In this document: positions 58,001 to 64,000 of the stretch, piece by piece | Layout: each line of letters starts with the position of its first letter | Numbering within the stretch: the stretch's first letter is position 1 | NCBI RefSeq assembly: GCF_905220415.1 | Contig: NC_059547.1 | Span: forward strand, 4,600,501-4,664,500 | Reading direction: 5' to 3' | Source: Colias croceus | Lineage: Eukaryota > Arthropoda > Insecta > Lepidoptera > Pieridae | Length of the DNA: 64,000 bases | Notes under the pieces: generated by a model | Told to the model about the DNA's origin: nothing | What the model saw: the letters and a program-made list of their open reading frames with translations, nothing else | Databases searched by the model: none | Translations under genes and position numbers: made by a program

Positions 58001-61000
58001 GAGAATGAAGACTCTACTGTCACAGCCACTAAAGAAACTGTATTTGATATGTGTATAAACTTACTCTTGAAATCTACACAACAATGTTTGGAAAATAATG
58101 ATTTCAATCAACAGACCCAAACTTTAGACTGCATTAAAGATTTTGGCATGATTCAGAATAACAAAGTTATACTCCCTGTAACAAAACTTCTAGTTTATTT
58201 TATTATGCATCCTCAATGTTCTCTTGCCCCAAAAGCCGTAGTTTATCTTCGAGATGTTTGTGAATGTCAAGGGCTAACTCCCAATCAAGCTTACCATCGA
58301 TACAAAAAGGATTACTGTCGACTTTTCGTTGCTTGTAGTCTTAACAATGGCAAAGATTTTGCAATTGCTCTCTTAAAAGTTGTCAGAGCCTTCGGATTTG
58401 TTGGATATAGAGATTTTATTTCGAAGGATGTTCATCATTTCTTACCTTATTTGATGCCCTATTGTGTAACCGTTAAAGAAGTTCCACTTATGATAGAGGA
58501 AATTGCATCATTGGTCCAGTGTTCGGTATCTGACTTCCTTGCAGAGAGATTCCCGCATATTTATGTGCATGTTTATTTAACGGAGAATAACGACGTGTCT
58601 AGAAAATGCTACGATATTATAGAGAAATTGACGAAAACATCAATATTAAATTTGATCAAACGTCATTTCAGAGTGATCCTTACAGAATTTCTTTTACAAT
58701 ATTGTTGCAGCCCAGAGAAAGTTTTAAATGCGTGCAGATACTTAGCTTGTCACGATCCTGATGTTTCTTCTTCACAAGGAAGTATGAGTATGAGTACAAG
58801 TCAAATAGCAGACTTCTTGAATCCCAAATTTCTTGGAGTCCTAGCCTACTTCGATCATAAATTGGTTAATACGAAAGTAGCACTGTCTGTTAAACGTAAA
58901 GCTTTAAAAAGTTTCCCAGATATGATGCAGTTGATGGGTGTGAAATATTTAACACCTCTTCGTTTTAAAGTATTGGCCACATTGAGATCTGCTTTACCCC
59001 TTGCTAAGGAATTTCCGAAAATCCTTGCGGAAGCCTGGAGTGCCTTTATACATAATATTGATAATATATCTCTAGGCCCATTATTGCCTAATCTAGCCGT
59101 TTCGTTACTTCAACAAGTCCAATATGCACCGCAAGAAATAAATAAAATATTTTATTACCTTGTGCTAAATAACGAAAACTTGTTGAGTTCCCACATATCC
59201 GAATTATTTTTCGTTGAAAATTCAAAAATATCAGAAAAGGTTAAAATGGTAATAAAGAGACATGTAAAGCGAACTCAGCCTGATGCTTTTTTGGACAAAA
59301 TCCGATGGTACTTACAGCATCTGAACCAAGATATTCCAATAATAAAGGCATATTCATTTTCTCAATTGGATAAGTTGTTAAAAGCAAATAGATCTGAGTT
59401 GCACAAGGCAATTTTTGGTGGTAAAAACATCGATCCCGTAATAGTAGAACTGATTGATTGTCTGCTAATTGGTAAGTAAATGTAAAATATCTGAAATTCT
59501 TTTGAATACTAATCTGAAATTCCTTTGGACCCTATACTTTGTGATAAGTGTAAATTGAATTCTCAAAAGTAGAATGATTCAATGTTCATCTACCCGCAAT
59601 TTTTAGGGAAATATTTCTATTAATGTGTTTATGAAATTAATTATATATAATCGACACGAATATTTTATATTTTTAATTAGGTTGCAAAGACTCGAACATA
59701 GAAGTGAGTTCATCAAGTGGGGCGTGTTTGGGCCAACTCGGTGCGATAGAAGCAGGCCATCTTCCGAGGCAATATGTCCAACCGGATAGATCGCCGTTTG
59801 CGTTCTCTATCAGCGATAACTGCTTCGCTGCAACTGCTCTTATGGAACTAACTAGAGCTTTCCAGTATGAGAAGGATACTATGGTGAGTCGATAAAAAAA
59901 TAAAAATAAATGTTTGTAATTTATACATGTCTTAAAGTTTTGTAGTATAGAACAGTTGCAGTGTAATATTAGTGCCATTCATTTGTATCAAAAAAATCTT
60001 TCTTTTATCACAAAGTATTTTAATATATTATGATGTATGTTGTTAACTTATGTCAGTTAACACTTTTCAGAATATGGACTGCTATGCATTAACTATTCAA
60101 GAGATTTTGAAAATATACGACATTTCACCGACTGGAACAAAGAAAGAAGTATGGAATAGTTTTCCTGAAAATATGCATCAGATAATGTATCCTTTGCTGA
60201 GTTCAAGGTCAGACCGCTATAATAATAATAAAATTGATGAACGAGAAAAGTTATACTTTGAATAACTTAAAATACTTGATTCGTTATCTATATGCTACCT
60301 TATTCTACTATAAATATTTGTGTTTACAAAGAAACAATTTATATTTTCAGATATACATTGGCCTATCCGTCACAACCGAAGAAATCGCATCCACTGTTTG
60401 GATCCGTTTATGCAACAACATTTTTGGAATGGGCTCATAAGTATGTCTTCAAATTTACTTTGTCTACAATTTTGATACTTTCCTCCTTTGTTGCCCTTAC
60501 ACTATTGTTGACTATTGTTGAATGAGATTTAATCGTTCTCTTTCATTACTTAAATACTATTCAGTAAACAATCTGTAAAAAATATTCTAAAAAATGTTTA
60601 ATTGTAGTTGGGCTGGTCAATTGATTCCTCTCATAGAATCCGACAGTATCCGAGAATTGCTAAGAACAGTTCATCCAAGCATGCGTCGTGACGTCAGAAC
60701 ATTATTTTTGTTCCTACCCTACGTTTTGTTACACGCTGTCATGTCGAAGAACAACGTGCAATACATACAGGAGGAGATGTTGGCTGTTATTGATACAAGT
60801 AATGTATTTTTTTAATAGTATTATAAGCTTTCGTATTGCTTTTTCTACTTTCTGATTTGTGAAGTAAAAGAGTCTTAAATTTTTTCCGATTTTTTTTGAG
60901 AAATTTTAATGAAAATTTCACAAATAAAATTTCAATGGTTTGGTGTTATTTTAGGTGTAGATAACTATGAAAATGATGTGGCAGTTATTAGTGAAAGATC

Positions 61001-63856
61001 AAAATATAAAATGTTAAGACACATCAGAATGACACCTAATATTAGTTCTATACAGACTGAAGAAGGAAATCAGGTAGTAATATTGAATAAACCTTTTAAA
61101 TAGTCTTCTAGACGCTTGCGGTATAAATATGTACAAAATTTTTGTTTCAGAGTAAATGTAGCAAGACCGTGTATACCTTATTAGACTTTTTAAACAGATG
61201 GCTCTTGGAATGGATGCATTCTAAGCAAAGACCTCTAGAGAATGAAAACTACAAGTAAGTAAATAAACCAAGACTGTTTTAGAAAAAAAGTTCCAATATT
61301 AATAAAATGTATATATCTTTAGGGCGATATTAAAGTTTACACAAAAGTTCGATAAACTAGCGATAGCCAGAGGAAACTTTGCATGTGGTGATTTGGAGAG
61401 AGCTCTACAATACCTTGAGCTGTATATGGACGAAGACAAAGCAAGGGTTCAAGGTCAATTGCCTTTCTTGGCCGAAATATATGCACTGCTTGATGAACCG
61501 GATTCGGTTGCTGGTAGGTTAATCTTTGAAAATAAAAATATATGTTAGGTACTCAGTAGTTTTCATTTAAAGGTTTAACTAATAAACAAGTACAAGTCAA
61601 ATGTATAATAAATAATAATTATAATAAATAATTCATGAATTTTTTGGTTAAAGAAAGTTTTATAACAGTAAATCAATTGGAAAGATCGAACATAGAGCAG
61701 TGGTGGCTCAGTGGTGAGACCTCGGACTTCGAATCGATAAGTCCGTGGTTCGAGCGCGCAGGAAATAAATTGATTTTTCAATTTATCTGCGCATGTTGTA
61801 ACATCACCACTGCTCGAACGGTGAAGGAAAACATCGTGAGGAAACCGACATGTCGAAGAATTAAAAAGTTCGACAACATGTGTCATCCGCCAACACGCAC
61901 TTGGCCAGCGCGGTGGATTATGGCCTGTACCCTCATAGGAGGCCTGTGTCCCAGCAGTGGGAACGTATATGGGCTGATGATGATGATGATGATGATGATC
62001 GAACATAAATATTTTACGTTATCATTGGAAATTGGAATTCAGACATCTTTATATTCAATTAATATTTTCAGGTATTTTATCAATAAAACGGTCTGAGCCA
62101 TCTCTAAAAGAACTAATTCTTACCCAAGTTGTGACTGGACGATTACAGGACGCAGCGTTGTGTTACGAACGGTTAGCGCAAGAAGGTCAATTGGATAAAC
62201 ATAGCTTGCAGGTGCATAAAATATTTATATTCAATTAAAAACATAAAAAAAAGGTTTTTTTTATAGTACTGAGATCGCCGTGTTTTATTATTAACCCATT
62301 GAGCCCCAAGCGGCCCGATCGGTCCACGACACAATAGATTTTCTATTGTGTCTGTGATTCCGGGGCCTGAGTTATATGTTCTTAATTTGTTTAAAGTTTA
62401 TGCTTTTTTATATGAAATAAAAATAAAGTTTACTTTTTAATTTATTGCCTACTACTTATTTCAGGGTATGATAGACTGTTATCTAGGTTTGGACCAACCG
62501 TTCACGGCGTATCGTTTATTAAGTGAACAGGAAATAGATGATACTATGAAGGAATTGTCCGCTGAGCCACTGTGGAGATTGGGTCGGTTTGAACAACTTG
62601 ATGAATTGGTTAATAAGCCGGTTGTAAGTTCATGCATACATTACAGATATTTTAAGTTAGTAAAGAGTAAATAAATGGTATGTGAAATGCACAGTTTTCA
62701 TTGATTATTATCTTTCTGGATGAATAGAATTATTAACACGGCTTCTCGCATCTTAATAGATGCATATTGAAATAGACAATAATTTACATGCTAATCTTAA
62801 TAACTTTTTATGCATTTACAATACTGTCTTTCCAGCCCCCATCTCGAGAAAACTGGGGTCTCCTAATGGGTAGAATATTACTAGCATACCGAAAGCAAGA
62901 TCACGATATCTTCAAAGAATCATGTTCAGACGCTATGAATCGACTTCTGCAACAAATGGACGGAGAGACTCGTGGTGAGAGTGCGTTGCGAAGTGGGTAC
63001 CAGAGTGTATTGGGTTTGCATATTATATCGGAGGCTGGACATGCTGAGGAAACTTTAAGAAAGTATGTAATATGTATAAACCTGTGTGAAATTTTGGTTT
63101 TGAATGGGTGGGAATAGGTTGGAAATGTGATGAGCCAAAGGTTTTGACAACTGAAAAAAAAAATGCTTAATTTTACGAAACTCAGGGTTCCGCTTTCTAA
63201 ATATTTGTTTAATATAATTTTTATGTATAGAAAGAAAATATATAGAATGGAAAATCTGCGAAGTGAGAAAAATGGGACTATCCAAAAAAAAAAAAAAATT
63301 CATAGGCCATCTAACTGAGCAAAGTTTATTGAAATTCAAGTGTCTCTTAGCTACAAAGTTCTTTAAAAAACACATGACTTTTTACAGGCTCAAATCCTTG
63401 CATGATGGTGATCGTCAAAGTGAAGAAATTATCAGTCAATTGCTAAGTGAATGGCGACAAAGGCTCTCAGTGGTTCAATCTGATGTTAGAACTGTAGAAC
63501 CGTTACTGCGGCTTAGGCGAATATTGTTGCAACAGACACAGGTATTACACATGTGACTGTTTAAAAATTTTTTTGGTATGAAAATAAGTTGAAGATTGAT
63601 TTGGTAGCGTGGAATTTATAGGTATGCGTTTTCAAGATGTGTCAGCTATTCAAATAATGTGTCATTCTTTCAAATTTCATTACTGAAAAACATGAGAATC
63701 TAACAATACAATCTTTGCCCATTTTAATTTTCTGGTCATATTTAGGAATTATTAGAGCCAACGCATCCTTCAACGAGCAGTAAATTGCGATCGTGCATCG
63801 GCGATCTATGGTTACAAAGTGCGAAACAAGCCAGAAAAGCGGGTATTTTCCAACAG
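55085..63856 (+). CDS. ATR: ATR checkpoint kinase, N-terminal part (17 coding exons, runs off window)
   Basis: Phosphatidylinositol 3-kinase-like kinase that senses RPA-coated single-stranded DNA and starts the replication and DNA-damage checkpoint (mei-41 in Drosophila). Exons: 55085-55221, 55293-55418, 55506-56937, 57352-57915, 58001-59471, 59681-59883, 60071-60207, 60351-60440, 60608-60798, 60955-61073, 61151-61254, 61323-61513, 62072-62211, 62465-62623, 62836-63062, 63388-63541, 63746-63856. Phases agree throughout, giving 1852 codons. The first half is HEAT-like helical sequence. The UME-to-FAT part is diagnostic: CLGQLGAIEAGHL, ALMELTRAFQ, LKIYDI, TTFLEWAHNWAGQLIPLI, LFLFLPYVLLHAVM, LERALQYLELYMDED. 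The kinase and FATC domains lie beyond 64000. ATG 55085 is the only start before a continuous frame (MEEENQDGPFAVWQMFNAPT). Intron 2 uses a GC donor. Introns hold a MITE (57001), a SINE (61695) and MITE copy 2 (62293). Confidence 0.95.
55419..55505 (+). other. GC-AG intron in ATR
   Basis: Exon 2 ends CAAAG and the intron begins GCAAGT and ends TTTTCAG. Reading frame and protein continuity (KELQR|IHTNSK) need this junction. No GT nearby gives the right phase without an early stop: the unspliced frame stops at 55450-55452. GC donors with otherwise strong consensus (AAG|GCAAGT) are a known minor class. Confidence 0.85.
57001..57208. mobile_element. TAA-flanked MITE, second family, in ATR intron 4
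   Basis: GGCCGGTTGCAGAGCTT at the left and AAGCTCTGCAACCAGCC at the right (one mismatch), flanked by TAA at 56998-57000 and 57209-57211. The inner parts are inverted too (CGTCAGTGCGTAC and GTACGCACTGATG). 208 bp, non-coding. PIF/Harbinger-like by its TAA duplication. Confidence 0.85.
61695..61996 (+). repeat. tRNA-derived SINE with exact target duplication
   Basis: Flanked by an exact 11-bp duplication GATCGAACATA (61684-61694 and 61997-62007). The head has an A box TGGCTCAGTGGTGAG and a B box GGTTCGAGC. The body has GGTGAAGGAAAACATCGTGA, and the tail has GCCTGTGTCCCAGCAGTGGG followed by GATGAT repeats. This is the familiar lepidopteran SINE architecture. It lies in ATR intron 12, in the sense direction. 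Confidence 0.92.
62293..62373. mobile_element. Small palindromic MITE, copy 2
   Basis: AACCCATTGAGCCCCAAGCG ... CACAATAGATTTTCTATTGTG ... CCGGGGCCTGAGTT, between TTA flanks. Inverse orientation to the copy at 39107-39187, with a few mismatches. In ATR intron 13. Confidence 0.75.
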
Positions 63857-64000
63857 GTAATGAATACTCATTCCATATTTTCTTATCAAGGTATTATTGG
63901 TTTATTTATATATCTAACTCTTCCACTAGAAAGATAAATATATGAATTTCACACTCATCGTGTTTTTACTTTAATAAATATGATTTAATTCGTTCATTCG

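Noticed and set aside
61575..62096. Overlapping ORFs of 143 and 153 residues in ATR intron 12
   Set aside because: They coincide with the SINE and its GATGAT tail (poly-His/poly-Met runs), so they are translations of a repeat.
1..64000. CRISPR arrays, operons, riboswitches, phage or bacterial genes
   Set aside because: None seen. The exon-intron structure and repeats are those of an insect nuclear genome.

Overview
The window looks like nuclear DNA from a butterfly or moth. It is AT-rich, with spliced GT-AG genes. Its repeats are of kinds I associate with Lepidoptera: short Helitron-like elements ending in CTAG after a GC-rich hairpin, tRNA-derived SINEs with a GATGAT tail, TAA-flanked and TA-flanked MITEs, and truncated LINE tails. 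I see no bacterial, phage or CRISPR features. Exon models were built by hand from splice sites and phase continuity; there is no transcript evidence.

Left third (1-30.7 kb): three paralogous inward-rectifier K+ channel (Kir/Irk) genes. Gene 1 (+, 1-4920, 5' end outside the window) has an intron-split core and two adjacent 180-nt exons that are alternative versions of the same 60 residues just after the second membrane helix. Gene 2 (-, 20780-7916) has one large core exon, two candidate alternative 5' exons and two candidate alternative 3' exons, plus a read-through end. Gene 3 (+, 29275-30682) has two exons and is the most divergent. Genes 1 and 2 converge, and genes 2 and 3 diverge. Introns at matching positions and phases show common ancestry.

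Middle (33.4-44.8 kb): Hrs (ESCRT-0; VHS, FYVE, UIM, coiled coil, Q/M/P-rich tail, C-terminal clathrin box) in 13 exons. Its seventh intron contains two intronless genes arranged head to head: LSM5 (-) and a TPX2-like spindle protein gene (+).

Right third (44.8-64 kb): a repeat-rich stretch surrounds a two-exon THAP zinc-finger gene. It is followed by the first 17 coding exons of ATR (mei-41 in flies), which runs off the right edge before its kinase domain. The repeats carry direct evidence of how they inserted. One TAA-flanked element sits inside a second copy of itself. A 176-bp Helitron-like element in another copy has its empty site preserved in a sister copy. Two Helitron-like elements are joined directly in tandem. 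A ~1.5-kb element carries 70-bp terminal inverted repeats built from GATATC palindromes. A 435-bp fold-back element with two identical 176-nt arms lies in an intron of Kir gene 2.

The genes do not form one pathway. The Kir cluster is a tandem paralog family. Hrs, LSM5, TPX2, THAP and ATR are unrelated neighbours, apart from LSM5 and TPX2 sharing a short head-to-head spacer.
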